Part shown: in pieces, positions 28,276 to 38,015 of the stretch
Layout: every line of letters begins with the position of its first letter
Position numbering within the stretch: position 1 is the first letter of the stretch
Assembly: GCF_014489415.1 (NCBI RefSeq)
Contig: NZ_CP060822.1
Coordinates: forward strand, 940,311 to 1,004,310
Direction of reading: 5' to 3'
Origin: Cylindrospermopsis curvispora GIHE-G1
Lineage (GTDB): Bacteria > Cyanobacteriota > Cyanobacteriia > Cyanobacteriales > Nostocaceae
Length of the DNA stretch: 64,000 nt
Made by a program: the position numbers and the translations under genes
Notes under the pieces: model-generated
Seen by the model: only the letters and a program-made list of their open reading frames with translations
The model's database searches: none
What the model was told of the DNA's origin: nothing

Positions 28276-29535
28276 ATGTCCAAAAATAAAATCCGATTTG
28301 CACAACGTTTACAACCTTTACAGTCTAATGTATTTTCGGATATGGATACAGCTAAGTCTTTAGCTATAGCTGCGGGACAAAAGTTAATTGATTTATCCCT
28401 AGGATCTTCTGATTTACCAGCAGAAAATCATGTGATTCAGGCGATCGCCCAGTCCCTGCATGATCCTGGAACTCATGGTTATTTACTGTTTAAAGGTACT
28501 CAAAGATTCCGTCAAGTAGCAGCTGAGTGGTATGAACAGAAGTTTGGTATTCCCATAGACCCAGAAACAGAGGTTTTACCATTAATTGGTTCCCAGGAAG
28601 GAACTGCGCATTTACCCCTAGCAATTCTTAATCCTGGAGATTTTGCCCTATTGTTGGATCCGGGTTATCCCTCCCACGCGGGTGGAGTGTATTTAGCCAG
28701 TGGGCAAATCTATCCCATACCATTAACGCCAACAAATAACTTTTTACCCGTACTAACTGATATTCCCCCAGCAATTGTCAGTCAGTCTAAAATGATGGTT
28801 CTAAGTTATCCTCACAATCCCACAGGTGCGATCGCTCCTTTATCCTTTTTTAAGGAGGCTGTGGAATTTTGTCAAAAACATAATATTGTCCTAGTACATG
28901 ATTTCCCCTATGTGGATTTAGTCTTTACCCAGGGAGAAATAAGTGATTCTCAATCTTTAGCTCCTTCAATTTTGCAAGCAGATCCAGAGAAAACCATCAG
29001 TATAGAATTCTTTACCTTATCCAAATCCTATAGTATGGGTGGTTTCCGCATTGGTTATGCCATTGGAAATGCTCAATTAATTCAAGCTTTAAAGCAAATA
29101 AAATCAAGTATAGATTTTAATCAATATTTAGGTATTTTAAATGGAGCGATCGCCGCGTTAACTGGTGACCAAGAAAGTGTTAAAAAAACGGTTGACATTT
29201 TTCGGCAACGGCGAGATGGATTTATCAAAAGTCTACACAACAAGGGTTGGGAAGTAGAGACTCCAAAAGCCACCATGTATATTTGGGCAAAATTACCTAA
29301 TGAATGGAGTAACAATTCAATTAAATTTTGTACGGAACTAGTACAAGCAACAGGGGTAGCTGTTGCTCCTGGGGTAGGGTTTGGTCAAGGAGGGGAAGGG
29401 TATGTACGTTTTGCGTTAGTACAAGAAATGGACATATTGGAGAATGCAGTAGAGAAGATTGCCGACTTTTTAGCGATCGCAGGTGATGGTAAAACCATAC
29501 CATGGAACAAGCGATCGCCTTCAGCTACGAATTAA
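28276..29535 (+). CDS. PLP-dependent aminotransferase (class I/II, LL-diaminopimelate aminotransferase-like)
   Basis: A 419-residue fold-type I aminotransferase. It has the substrate region [12 protein letters not shown], the PLP-binding [14 protein letters not shown] with the conserved Asn, and the Schiff-base Lys in [15 protein letters not shown]. The C-terminal Arg region reads [11 protein letters not shown]. The general pattern is like DapL and related aspartate-type enzymes, but the exact amino donor cannot be fixed by eye. The ATG at 28276 starts the conserved part. Its stop overlaps the end of the convergent sigma factor gene by four bases. Confidence 0.85.
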   Translation: MSKNKIRFAQRLQPLQSNVFSDMDTAKSLAIAAGQKLIDLSLGSSDLPAENHVIQAIAQSLHDPGTHGYLLFKGTQRFRQVAAEWYEQKFGIPIDPETEVLPLIGSQEGTAHLPLAILNPGDFALLLDPGYPSHAGGVYLASGQIYPIPLTPTNNFLPVLTDIPPAIVSQSKMMVLSYPHNPTGAIAPLSFFKEAVEFCQKHNIVLVHDFPYVDLVFTQGEISDSQSLAPSILQADPEKTISIEFFTLSKSYSMGGFRIGYAIGNAQLIQALKQIKSSIDFNQYLGILNGAIAALTGDQESVKKTVDIFRQRRDGFIKSLHNKGWEVETPKATMYIWAKLPNEWSNNSIKFCTELVQATGVAVAPGVGFGQGGEGYVRFALVQEMDILENAVEKIADFLAIAGDGKTIPWNKRSPSATN

Positions 29536-30515
29536 CTAGTAACATATTCTTTTACATTACTCCTACGACGACGTAAATGTGTCAGAGCTTGATGTTCAAG
29601 TTGACGAACGCGCTCACGACTAATATTCAGTCGCTCCCCAACCTTCGCTAAAGACATTTCGTTTCCATCTTCTAACCCAAACCTCAAAATCACAACTTCC
29701 CTCTGCTGAGGAGTCAGTTCTGCTAATAGGTTATTGAGGTCATGACGCAAAAACTCCTGGGTGGTGTAATGCTCAGGTGACAGGCCATCATCTTCTAACA
29801 TTTCTTGCAGCTCTGTATCCTGATTGTCACCCACTCGCACGTCTAGGGAAATTGGTTGACGAGCTATATTCAAATACTCTCGAATTTGAGCAGGTTCCAA
29901 CTCCAATTCCTTGGCAATCTCCGTGGGTGAAGGAGACCTCCCTAACTTTTGCGCTAACTCCCTTTGCACTTTTTTGATTTTGTTCAACTTTTCGGTAATA
30001 TGGATGGGGAGACGAATAGTTCTTCCCTGTTGGGCAATTGCTCTGGTAATTGCTTGACGGATCCACCAGTAAGCATAGGTAGAAAACTTGTAACCCATGG
30101 TAGGGTCAAACTTCTCTACCCCCCTTTCCAATCCCAGAGTTCCTTCTTGAATCAAATCCAGAAATTCCATATTCCGCTTCTGGTACTTCTTGGCAATTGC
30201 TACGACTAATCTTAGATTGGCTTCAATCATCTTTTGCTTAGCTCGCTTACCTGTGGATATTTTATGTTTCACGTCGTTCTCCGACTGGTTAACATAAATT
30301 GCCCATTCTGATAAACTTGGTTCATACCCCAGTTCTTTAGCTAGTGCTTCCTTAGCTTCCACTAAGATCATCATTTGCTGCACTTGCTTACCATAGATTA
30401 TTTCCTCTTCCCGGTTCAACAGCGGTACGCGGCCAATTTCTCGCAGATAGGTTCGCACCATATCCGCTGTCAGTTTGGTTTTTCCGTTATCACTTTCTTT
30501 TTTAACAGTAGACAT
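29532..30515 (-). CDS. Group 2 RNA polymerase sigma factor (RpoD/SigA family)
   Basis: A 327-residue sigma-70. Region 1.2 is [16 protein letters not shown]; region 2 is [33 protein letters not shown] and [19 protein letters not shown] (-10 recognition and melting). Region 3 is [13 protein letters not shown], and region 4 ends with the helix-turn-helix [19 protein letters not shown]. The short N-terminus and lack of the 1.1 extension place it in the non-essential group 2, used for stress and nutrient adaptation. Which Sig letter it is cannot be decided by eye. It has a long (455 base) upstream region. Confidence 0.92.
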   Translation of the reverse strand: MSTVKKESDNGKTKLTADMVRTYLREIGRVPLLNREEEIIYGKQVQQMMILVEAKEALAKELGYEPSLSEWAIYVNQSENDVKHKISTGKRAKQKMIEANLRLVVAIAKKYQKRNMEFLDLIQEGTLGLERGVEKFDPTMGYKFSTYAYWWIRQAITRAIAQQGRTIRLPIHITEKLNKIKKVQRELAQKLGRSPSPTEIAKELELEPAQIREYLNIARQPISLDVRVGDNQDTELQEMLEDDGLSPEHYTTQEFLRHDLNNLLAELTPQQREVVILRFGLEDGNEMSLAKVGERLNISRERVRQLEHQALTHLRRRRSNVKEYVTS

Positions 30516-30970
30516 TAGTACTTTACCCCTTACTCTATATACACCTATACAAAATCACTCTTTCTTCAGACTACTTCCCTGCTTATCTCCTGATTGCTAT
30601 GATAAGGAGGTATATTTTCAGTCGAGCTACATTTCCAAAAATAAATTTCAAAGCTGATTAAAACTATCACATTCGTTTATATCAATATCATTTACTACAG
30701 TCGTTGATTGAGTGTACTTGTAATCACGACGCTGTTACCTCAATCCTTGTTCCTAAAAACTCAGGAATATGTGACGACAATCCCATTACTGCTGTATTAT
30801 TAACTCTGGGGATCTGCTAACCTACCGGGATAGTCAAGCCATACATCCATTATGACTTGAGGAGTAGTTTTTAGTGTTACCACAGCTTACCTGATAACCG
30901 AACCAATCCCAGTTTTTCCATGGTGGATATTACGAAATTGGCAAAGCAAAAATCTCATCCTGGTTCGCCA
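30516..30970. other. Non-coding region upstream of the sigma factor gene
   Basis: No supported gene lies in these 455 bases. They separate the sigma factor start from the end of the HerA-like gene, which is on the same strand. It is probably the sigma factor's promoter and leader region; I see no clear hairpin terminator or known RNA family in it. Confidence 0.35.
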
Positions 30971-32695
30971 CTAAAAACCCAAATCTGCTTTAGCCAGCTT
31001 GGCAGCAGCAAAAACCTCTACATCCGACATCTCTTGCCAATCTACATCACCAATCTCTTTATAAAACACTCCATCATATGCCCGAGTACGTATTACTACA
31101 GGCATTGGCACAGCATGACCTAGGATCAGGGCTTGCTGCTTAGAGTCCAGTTTCGCCAGTACTGAACGCAGCACGCTACCACCCGATACCCCGGTAAAAA
31201 TCGCCTCAATATCCTTTTCGTCGTTTAGCAAAGCTGTAATCCGGGTGCCAATCTGGGACATGATTTCATTATCTATTCCCGATGGGCGCTGATCAACCAC
31301 CAAAAGGGTGACAAAATACTTCCTCAACTCCCTAGCGATGGTGCCAAATATGGTACTTTGAACTACTGCGGAATCAAGAAACCTATGGGCTTCTTCTATT
31401 GTAATCATTAGTGGTGTTGGCTTATCCAGCGGATTCTTGCTGTGCAAAAATTTGTCCGCTTTGGTAACATAGTGATCATGTATACGTCTGGTAATCATGT
31501 TAGTCACCAACATATATGATAGCATGTTTGACTGTGTTCCAAATTCTATCACTACATTTTTCCCAGCTTCCAAAGATTGCACTATTTTCTTAATATAGTT
31601 ATCTTTACGTGCGTTTCGTATATATTTGAGGTTCTCAAGTCGCATTAGTTTGCGCTGCAAAGCTGCAATTGACCCCACATGACCGGGATTTTCATCGCAA
31701 AACAATTTGATGTCATCCCCTGTCATCCCCAACAATTCGGGAATCCAACGGTCACCTAACTGTTTATATAGGATGCTAGCACTATCCATTGAAGCATCAC
31801 TAACTCCTAACTCATTGGCACAAAGTTTCAGATCTTCTACTTCTATTTGCTCGTAATTGAGATATAGCTCCTGTGCATCCCTAACACCTCTTCGCTTAGT
31901 CGCTTCCGGATCTAGGGTATAAACTTCTACCTTGTCAGGAAATAGTTGTTTGAGACCTTTGACCGTGCTTACTTCTTTACCCTCTGCTACCGCTTCCCAA
32001 CCATATTCGGAGTGCATATCAAAAATTAGGTTAACAGCAGCATTTTTACGGATAACACCAGCTAAAAGTAACCGGGTGAGAAAGGATTTACCAGTTCCAG
32101 ATTTACCAAAAACCCCATTACTCCTTTCTACAAACCGATTTAAGTCAATACAAACTGGCACATCCATATCCAAGGGTTTACCAATGGAGAAGTTTTTGCG
32201 CTGCTGATCGTCTTCCCATCCAAAAACTTTGCGAAAATCATATTCCTCAGCTTCGTAAACCTGACTAAAGTGAGTAGGTATGGTTTTTACCGGTAGCAGT
32301 TCCATTGTGGTTGCGGTTTGAGGCTGAAAAGATGCCAAACCATTCCCAGAAAATCCTGAACTCTGGGCATATTTACCGTTAAAAGTATGCTCCGTATCTT
32401 CTGGTGTAAACATGAGCATTGGTGCCAAGGTGACGATACCATAGGTACTGCTACCAGCCAAAACCTCCCTTAAAAAAGTATCTTCCCAATTGGGAGGACT
32501 GGCTATAATCCGTTCATTTGCCGTTCCTAGGGCAACATCAGTCACCATGCAAAAGAAACGAGAACGGGCACCTTGGATGACCAGAAATTTACCAACACGC
32601 ATATCTTCTACGGAGACATCAGAGTGTAATCTGATCTCTAACCCCTTGGTTAAAGAACCTCTAATAACCGAACCTAATGGATTTCCAGAACTCAT
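30971..32695 (-). CDS. HerA-like (DUF87) ATPase
   Basis: A 574-residue ATPase of the HerA/FtsK superfamily. A small N-terminal HAS-barrel-like domain (residues about 1-130) precedes the motor. Walker A is GKSGTGKSF, the strand NLIFDMHSEYGWE follows, and Walker B is PLMITIEEAHRFL. The sensor-like region is FVTLLVVDQRPSGID and a conserved QIGTRITALLND segment ends the core. HerA proteins are hexameric DNA translocases that act with NurA in repair or as parts of defence systems. No NurA-like gene is adjacent, so its role here is open. Confidence 0.85.
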   Translation of the reverse strand: MSSGNPLGSVIRGSLTKGLEIRLHSDVSVEDMRVGKFLVIQGARSRFFCMVTDVALGTANERIIASPPNWEDTFLREVLAGSSTYGIVTLAPMLMFTPEDTEHTFNGKYAQSSGFSGNGLASFQPQTATTMELLPVKTIPTHFSQVYEAEEYDFRKVFGWEDDQQRKNFSIGKPLDMDVPVCIDLNRFVERSNGVFGKSGTGKSFLTRLLLAGVIRKNAAVNLIFDMHSEYGWEAVAEGKEVSTVKGLKQLFPDKVEVYTLDPEATKRRGVRDAQELYLNYEQIEVEDLKLCANELGVSDASMDSASILYKQLGDRWIPELLGMTGDDIKLFCDENPGHVGSIAALQRKLMRLENLKYIRNARKDNYIKKIVQSLEAGKNVVIEFGTQSNMLSYMLVTNMITRRIHDHYVTKADKFLHSKNPLDKPTPLMITIEEAHRFLDSAVVQSTIFGTIARELRKYFVTLLVVDQRPSGIDNEIMSQIGTRITALLNDEKDIEAIFTGVSGGSVLRSVLAKLDSKQQALILGHAVPMPVVIRTRAYDGVFYKEIGDVDWQEMSDVEVFAAAKLAKADLGF

Positions 32696-32802
32696 TTTAA
32701 ACTCATTTCAGTTGATCTAAAAAATTAGTTGGTTAGTGCCAGAACGCCTATCCGGTAATCACGCCACCAACTCTAGCGTTCTGGCTTAGGTCACAGTCCT
32801 AT

Positions 32803-33597
32803 TTAATCAATTTCTATGGAACTTGGACCGCTGGTGGTAGCAGGAGTTTGACCCGTTAAAGGTTTCCTGAATTGTGAATAAATGCGATCGCGCCAAGCGA
32901 AAAATCGCTCATAATCAAGATTGTCTGCTAAGACAGGCAGACCCTTGCCTCTAAGAGATTCTGGTAAATCTAAATAGGGACCCGTGGGGAACTTCAATAG
33001 GATTGATAATCCCGCTACAGCTAGATCTGCTATACAGGGTTCGTCCCCTAGTAGGTAGGGACTATCCGATAATAGTTCCATGAGGATTTCTAGATCTTGC
33101 TTCAAATTGGCGATCGCCGATTTAATTGCATCCGGAGTGAAGCCAACTCCCACACCTAAAACACTCAAGAGATCACCAGGAACACCCACCACTACAGATT
33201 TGAGAAAATCTGGAGTTGATAGAGGTAAAAGTGATTTACGAAAAGACAGGTCTTGACTAACAGCAGCAAAAAAGGCTTTACGTCCCAGAACACCAAGGGT
33301 TTCATCAGCCCAATCTTCTAATAATAGTGCCTGGGCGCGTTTTTTTGGCTCCTTGGGTATTAAAGGGCGATCGGGATATTCCAGATCCAGGTACTTAGCG
33401 ATTTCACTAGAATCCACAATATAGTTATTACCATCTTTCAACACAGGAACCTGTTTTTGTCCAGTCAAGCGGAAAAGCTCCCACTGACCTATGCCCGGTG
33501 TAACTTCAATTTTGCGGTATTGTAAGCCTTTATAATCAAGGCATAGACGTACTTTCTCTGAATAGTGAGATAATTCCCATTGATATAATTCCAGCAT
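32803..33597 (-). CDS. Glutathione S-transferase family protein
   Basis: A 264-residue protein with an N-terminal thioredoxin-like GST domain (MLELYQWELSHYSEKVRLCL, QVPVLKDGNNYIVDSSEIAK, giving the cis-Pro and the Glu-Ser glutathione contact). The all-helical C-terminal domain includes the N-capping motif PYLLGDEPCIADLAVAG. Catalytic Ser or Cys choice and substrate are not clear. A short disordered tail (PATTSGPSSIEID) ends it. It probably handles oxidised or electrophilic metabolites. Confidence 0.85.
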   Translation of the reverse strand: MLELYQWELSHYSEKVRLCLDYKGLQYRKIEVTPGIGQWELFRLTGQKQVPVLKDGNNYIVDSSEIAKYLDLEYPDRPLIPKEPKKRAQALLLEDWADETLGVLGRKAFFAAVSQDLSFRKSLLPLSTPDFLKSVVVGVPGDLLSVLGVGVGFTPDAIKSAIANLKQDLEILMELLSDSPYLLGDEPCIADLAVAGLSILLKFPTGPYLDLPESLRGKGLPVLADNLDYERFFAWRDRIYSQFRKPLTGQTPATTSGPSSIEID

Positions 33598-33756
33598 ATT
33601 CTCTTAATTGATAAACCTCTTGATTTGTATATATCCTCCATTATATACTCCTACTCTTAACACCTGGGATAGAAATAAATATTTCTCCTCCCATAGTCTC
33701 ATAAAATATGACATAGGTCAACTAATAAGGACAAAAAATACTAACAAACAAAATCT

Positions 33757-34446
33757 ATGAAATTTAAACTGAGAGCTAATTTGAGAAACAGTTGGAGATT
33801 TGGTCAGGTGAAAGTATTCACCGGGTTCATGGGGATTTTGGGATTAACCAGTATCAGTGTGGGGGTGGATTTACCATCTGTGGGGAGTAAAGTGGAGATA
33901 GTTCAATCCAATCCTGCAATAACTACCCCACAAACCCCCAACCAACCCACTACCAGTCCAGATCCAAAACCGCCGGAACTACCAATATTTATACCGGAAG
34001 ATACTGAGGCAAAAAATCTCATTGAGGTAGCCAAGTCCACAGGTAATTTTAAAACCCTGATTAGGGCCTTAGAAGCGGGAGGACTAATAAAAACCCTAGA
34101 AGAGGGTGAACAATTCACCATTTTCGCTCCCACAGATGAAGCATTTGCTAAGGTTCCCAGAAGGGAGCTACGGAATTTGTTTAGACCCAAAAATAAACAA
34201 GTTTTAGTAGACATATTAAAATACCATGTGGTGGTGAGAAGAATCGGATCTGAGGAATTAAAATCGGGCGCAATTAAAAGCTTGCAAGGAGAACCAATTC
34301 AAGTCAAAATTAAAAATGAAAGTATATATGTAAGTGATGGTCAACCTAAAGGCACCAGTGCCAAAATCACCAAACCAGATATTAGTGCCAGCAATGGTGT
34401 GATTCATCAAATTGACAGCTTGCTCTTACCACCCAGTTTAAAATAA
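33757..34446 (+). CDS. Exported fasciclin-domain protein
   Basis: A 229-residue protein. An N-terminal hydrophobic segment (VFTGFMGILGLTSISVGV) looks like a signal anchor, followed by a Pro-rich linker (TPQTPNQPTTSPDPKPPELP). One fasciclin domain fills the rest, with both family boxes (FTIFAPTDEAFAKVP and NGVIHQIDSLLLPP). Fasciclin proteins are usually extracellular or periplasmic adhesion modules. No regulation is visible. Confidence 0.88.
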   Translation: MKFKLRANLRNSWRFGQVKVFTGFMGILGLTSISVGVDLPSVGSKVEIVQSNPAITTPQTPNQPTTSPDPKPPELPIFIPEDTEAKNLIEVAKSTGNFKTLIRALEAGGLIKTLEEGEQFTIFAPTDEAFAKVPRRELRNLFRPKNKQVLVDILKYHVVVRRIGSEELKSGAIKSLQGEPIQVKIKNESIYVSDGQPKGTSAKITKPDISASNGVIHQIDSLLLPPSLK

Positions 34447-34509
34447 AGCATGTCCCCCCAGCTCAAATCAGACTAGAATATATATTGATGGAAACGTGAT
34501 GTAATAACG

Positions 34510-35178
34510 ATGAATGTTCCCAGCTTAGAGGAAATTTCCACCCAGTTAGCAAGTCCGAACTTGCGCGATCGCATGGTAGCTCTAACACAATTACGGGATG
34601 TTCCTGCGGAGGATGCAGTTCCCCTAATTAAGAAGGTTCTTAATGACGAATCCATACAGCTGCGCTCTATGGCAGTGTTTGCATTGGGAATTAAATCAAC
34701 TTCAGAATGTTATTCCATTTTAGTGAGAATTCTAGAAACTGATCCTGATTATGGGATTCGTGCGGATGCAGCTGGGGCTCTGGGATATTTAGGAGATAAC
34801 AGAGCGTTAGAACCTTTATCAAGAGCTTTCTACGAAGATACGGAGTGGTTAGTTAGATTTAGTGCAGCAGTAGCCTTAGGTAATCTCAAGGACAAGCGTG
34901 CATATAACATTCTAATTCAGGCTTTAGATAGTCAGGAGATAGTAATTCAGCAAGCAGCGATTTCAGCATTAGGAGAAATTAAATCAATTGAGTCAGTAGA
35001 TCATATTTTGCGATTTGCACAATCAGAAGATTGGTTAGTCAGACAGCGATTAGCAGAAGCCCTAGGCAACCTACCTACAGCCAAAAGTATTTCAGCTCTA
35101 AAATACTTGGAAAAGGATAGTCATCCCCATGTTTCTCAAGCTGCAACCATATCTCTGAAAAAAGTCCAAAGTGAGTGA
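34510..35178 (+). CDS. HEAT-repeat protein next to cpcS
   Basis: A 222-residue all-helical protein made of about six HEAT/PBS-lyase-type repeats (RSMAVFALGIKSTSECYSIL, GIRADAAGALGYLGDNRALE, VRFSAAVALGNLKDKRAYNI, IQQAAISALGEIKSIESVDH). HEAT-repeat proteins of this size include phycobilin lyase subunits and NblB-like factors. It directly precedes the phycobiliprotein lyase gene cpcS (91-base gap), so a role in phycobilisome handling is a reasonable inference, not a demonstrated one. It could equally be a general scaffold. Confidence 0.75.
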   Translation: MNVPSLEEISTQLASPNLRDRMVALTQLRDVPAEDAVPLIKKVLNDESIQLRSMAVFALGIKSTSECYSILVRILETDPDYGIRADAAGALGYLGDNRALEPLSRAFYEDTEWLVRFSAAVALGNLKDKRAYNILIQALDSQEIVIQQAAISALGEIKSIESVDHILRFAQSEDWLVRQRLAEALGNLPTAKSISALKYLEKDSHPHVSQAATISLKKVQSE

Positions 35179-35269
35179 AAGTAACAGTTGATCTCAGCAA
35201 AATGGAAATATTGGAAATATTTGAGTATATTTTCTTTAGTAGCTATTTTCCTTTAGGATAATTACATTC

Positions 35270-37604
35270 ATGAATGTGGAAGAGTTTTTCGAATTAAGTG
35301 CTGGAAAGTGGTTTTCCCACCGTACTAGCCACCATTTGGCCTTTAAACAGTCAGAAGATGGTAAATCAGACATTGTAATTGACATACTCACAGTAGACCA
35401 TCCAGAAGTAATTAAACTGTGTGAACAGTATTCCATTCTTCCCGATGTAGCTTCCTGTGGAGCAAGAGTCACCTGGAAAGGAACCATGGAATGGGACCAA
35501 GAGTGCGATTCGTTGTGGGCTAACATCGGTAACTAATCCGTAATAACCTCACCAACCTCAACTAGTAATAAACAAGTAGATGAAGGTTGAACTCTCAGTT
35601 GGATATGGGTGAAAGTCCCATCCGCCAGACTCAGGTGTGACTCCCGATCTGCCCACACTGACCAGACTCGGTAACTGGAGGGTGAAGCTGGGAACAGGGT
35701 GCAATCAGACATCCGTTGTGGGATGACACTGGTGCTAATGGGGTGTTTCTACGGTGAAACAGAGTCTAAAAAAGCAACTTACCCATAAGCGGGACACAAC
35801 ATTAAAACCCGACTTGACTGGATATATTTCCCGCCGCATTTTCTTGGATTAGCGGTAAGAGTCTTGGGAAACCAGTAGTTGAATTGACTACACCTAAGGA
35901 AACTAACAATCTAACCGGGGGAACGAATAAAAACGAATTGAGGGTCTAGGGAACGTCGAAACCCAAGTAGGCTTGACGAGAAGCAAAATTCCCTCACTTC
36001 GGGTAGGACTGACCGTAATTGGTCGGAGGTGTTCAGAATACACAAGTTGGAGTTAAAGTATGATTAGACACAGCAGAAATGTTAGTGAATCTTGGCAGAG
36101 GTTACCCTGGCGACAATTTTGCCGCCATCTCTTCCGCTTACAAAAACGAGTGTACAAAGCCGTTCGGGTTGGGGACCTGCGCAAGGCCAAGTCTCTTCAA
36201 AAGCTAATCTTAAAATCTAGGTCAGCACAATTACTAGCCATTCGTCAAGTATTACAGGCAAATTCTCTTACAGAGGTTTTATCCCCTACCATTAGACAGC
36301 GGGTATGGCAGTGGGTGATTAAATACGCCTTAGAGCCAGCCCATGAAACTAATTTCCATATCAACAGTTATGGATGGAAACGAGGATTTTCCCCCCAGGA
36401 TGCACAAAGAATGTTACAAGTATATTTATCGGAAATTCCTGGTCATCAAACAAGAGTAATCAAAATTGATTTGGGGAAATCTCTAGAAAAAATCAACCCA
36501 AGAGCGATTTGCAAAAGACTGATAGCTCCTGTAGAGATCAAACGGGGGATTAGGTCACAATGTGTTTCAGTGGAGAACCCGGAACTGATAACCTCCTTAC
36601 TGGCTAATATTTTCCTCAAGGAAATAGAAGACATAGGAAAATTAGTTTGGTATGGAAGGGAAATAGTGATTATCCTCCAATCCCAGGATCACCCAGAAAG
36701 AATACTTGACACTATTCGTCACTCCCTGGCAAAAGATGGCATAGAATTAGCTACGGAAGAAACTAAATTGATTGCAGCGACAGATGGGTTTGATTTTCTC
36801 AGTTGGCATTTTCAAGTGCAAAAAAACGGAAAGTTGAGATGTGTCCCCGGACTAAAAAACTTCCAAGCTTTTCGCCAGAAAGTCAAACACATAGTCAACA
36901 ACTCGAATTATGGAGCTACTATCAAGGCACAGAAATTGAGCTTGATCGTAGGAGAGTGGAGAAATTACCATCGCTATTGCAACATGAGTGGGGCGAGATT
37001 TTCCCTCTACCATATAAAGTACAGAGCTTTCAAGGTGTTTAATCGGGAAACAAAACAAAACCGACAAATCAGTAAGCAACTGATAAATAAGGCATTTCCA
37101 CGAGTAAACTCTGGTCAAAGCTCTTCTAGAAATGGTGAGTGGCAAAACTCCACCCTTTCTCACACTCCAGGCAAAAGCTATAGCTAAGAACATCGGAAGC
37201 TGGGTGCGGTGAAAGTCGCACGCCCAGATTTAAACGAGAGGTGCGAAGGATAATACCCTCCATCGACTCAACCAAAACATGAAGGTTCCACAGTTTTAGT
37301 CACCGTACCCGACACCAATAAACCAGGTGAAGGTAAACTATTGAGAGAAATGGGTTATGCAGAAAAAATGCCAGTAGCTGGAACCTATAAGATGGGCAAC
37401 GATGGTGCATTGACTCTAATCACAGAGTATGAAACCATGTCCTCCGAGGAACGGCTATGGTTTGCTAGTCCCAATCTACGGATGCGTGTGGGAGTGCTTA
37501 AACGTTTCGGCGGTTTTAGTATGGCTTCCTTTACTTCCGAAATTCGTATGGGCAGTACTGCTGCATCTCAAGCAGCTATGGAGCGGGCTAATAAAGCTAA
37601 TTAA
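35270..37604 (+). CDS. cpcS: S-type phycobiliprotein lyase, interrupted by a group II intron (exons 35270-35502 and 37274-37604)
   Basis: CpcS-family lyases attach phycocyanobilin to cysteines of phycobiliproteins in phycobilisome assembly. Exon 1 begins [20 protein letters not shown] and reaches ...GTMEWDQ; exon 2 resumes [15 protein letters not shown] and carries the core strings [39 protein letters not shown] and [20 protein letters not shown]. Joining 35502 to 37274 restores the frame and gives a 187-residue protein, the normal family size. Without splicing, exon 1 ends after 88 codons inside the intron. So lyase supply should depend on RNA splicing. The psbEFLJ genes follow. Confidence 0.9.
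36060..37187 (+). CDS. Group II intron-encoded maturase-like protein with dead reverse transcriptase and no HNH domain
   Basis: A 375-residue intact frame in intron domain IV; a GGAG site precedes ATG 36060. Residues 1-65 match the RT N-terminal region ([31 protein letters not shown]). [15 protein letters not shown] corresponds to the usual NSYGFRPGRS.. block. The PQGG block is degraded ([14 protein letters not shown]) and the YADD catalytic block has become [10 protein letters not shown], so both catalytic Asp are lost. RT6-7 ([19 protein letters not shown]) and the X/maturase region ([20 protein letters not shown]) remain. It ends without the usual C-terminal HNH motif. It is expected to help splicing but not mobility. 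This is inference from motif loss. Confidence 0.85.
   Translation: MIRHSRNVSESWQRLPWRQFCRHLFRLQKRVYKAVRVGDLRKAKSLQKLILKSRSAQLLAIRQVLQANSLTEVLSPTIRQRVWQWVIKYALEPAHETNFHINSYGWKRGFSPQDAQRMLQVYLSEIPGHQTRVIKIDLGKSLEKINPRAICKRLIAPVEIKRGIRSQCVSVENPELITSLLANIFLKEIEDIGKLVWYGREIVIILQSQDHPERILDTIRHSLAKDGIELATEETKLIAATDGFDFLSWHFQVQKNGKLRCVPGLKNFQAFRQKVKHIVNNSNYGATIKAQKLSLIVGEWRNYHRYCNMSGARFSLYHIKYRAFKVFNRETKQNRQISKQLINKAFPRVNSGQSSSRNGEWQNSTLSHTPGKSYS
37197..37231 (+). ncRNA. Group II intron domain V
   Basis: The catalytic domain V hairpin is AAGCTGGGTGCGGTGAAA then GTCGCACGCCCAGATTT. The catalytic AGC triad is at 37198-37200, a GTGCG/CGCAC stem brackets the GAAA tetraloop, and CTGGG pairs with CCCAG. 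Domain VI and the 3' splice site follow within 42 bases. Confidence 0.9.
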
Positions 37605-37662
37605 AGACTAGCTGATAATGGATAACACAAAAGGATAAAGCCAACACTGAGGTCAATTATTA

Positions 37663-37681
37663 AGGTGCTTTCATAGCACCT
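37663..37681 (+). terminator. Hairpin between cpcS and psbE
   Basis: AGGTGCT (37663-37669) and AGCACCT (37675-37681) form a 7-base stem with a 5-base loop. Only a weak pyrimidine run follows (CCCTTCC), so it may be a terminator of cpcS or a processing site. Confidence 0.45.
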
Positions 37682-37757
37682 CCCTTCCAAATATAATGGG
37701 GACTATGACCTTTTTTTGATAGAATCAATAGTAGTTTTTGCAAAGGTAGTAGTCTAA

Positions 37758-38006
37758 ATGTCAGGTACCACTGGAGAACGTCCATTTTCGGACATTATAA
37801 CCAGTATTCGTTACTGGGTAATTCATAGCATCACCATTCCCGCTTTATTCATCGCTGGGTGGTTGTTTGTCAGCACAGGTCTGGCTTATGATGTATTTGG
37901 TACACCTCGTCCTAATGAGTATTTTACTCAAGTGCGTCAAGAAGTACCAATTGTTAGCAACCGTTATGAAGCTAAGAAACAAGTAGAAACATTTATCGCA
38001 AAGTAA
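37758..38006 (+). CDS. psbE: Cytochrome b559 alpha subunit
   Basis: Essential photosystem II core subunit that binds heme together with PsbF. The 82-residue protein has the heme ligand His23 ([18 protein letters not shown]), a single thylakoid-spanning helix and the conserved lumenal tail ([16 protein letters not shown]). First gene of the psbEFLJ operon; psbF starts nine bases after its stop. Confidence 0.98.
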   Translation: MSGTTGERPFSDIITSIRYWVIHSITIPALFIAGWLFVSTGLAYDVFGTPRPNEYFTQVRQEVPIVSNRYEAKKQVETFIAK

Positions 38007-38015
38007 TTTAAGAAC

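Larger units (their letters stand above)
35503..37273 (+). mobile_element. Group II intron inside cpcS
   Basis: The 5' end is GTGCG (35503), the consensus for bacterial group II introns. The domain I start has the familiar GTGAAAGTCCCATCCGCC string near 35609-35627, and domain V lies at 37197-37231. The junction is fixed independently by the lyase reading frame. The exon sequence CCAAGA just before the intron (35497-35502) is complementary to TCTTGG at 35862-35867 in domain I, a good IBS1/EBS1 pair; a second TCTTGG is at 35842. Length is 1771 bases, short for an intron with an open frame, because the encoded protein is reduced. Confidence 0.9.

Noticed and set aside
35270-35536. Stand-alone 88-residue protein
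   Set aside because: The last codons lie in the intron. The lyase family and the restored frame show that it is exon 1 of cpcS.
36803-37042. Second ORF inside the maturase gene
   Set aside because: It is a frame shadow of the maturase X region.
37341-37604. Separate small protein starting at an internal Met
   Set aside because: It is the end of cpcS exon 2; the homologous frame begins at 37274.
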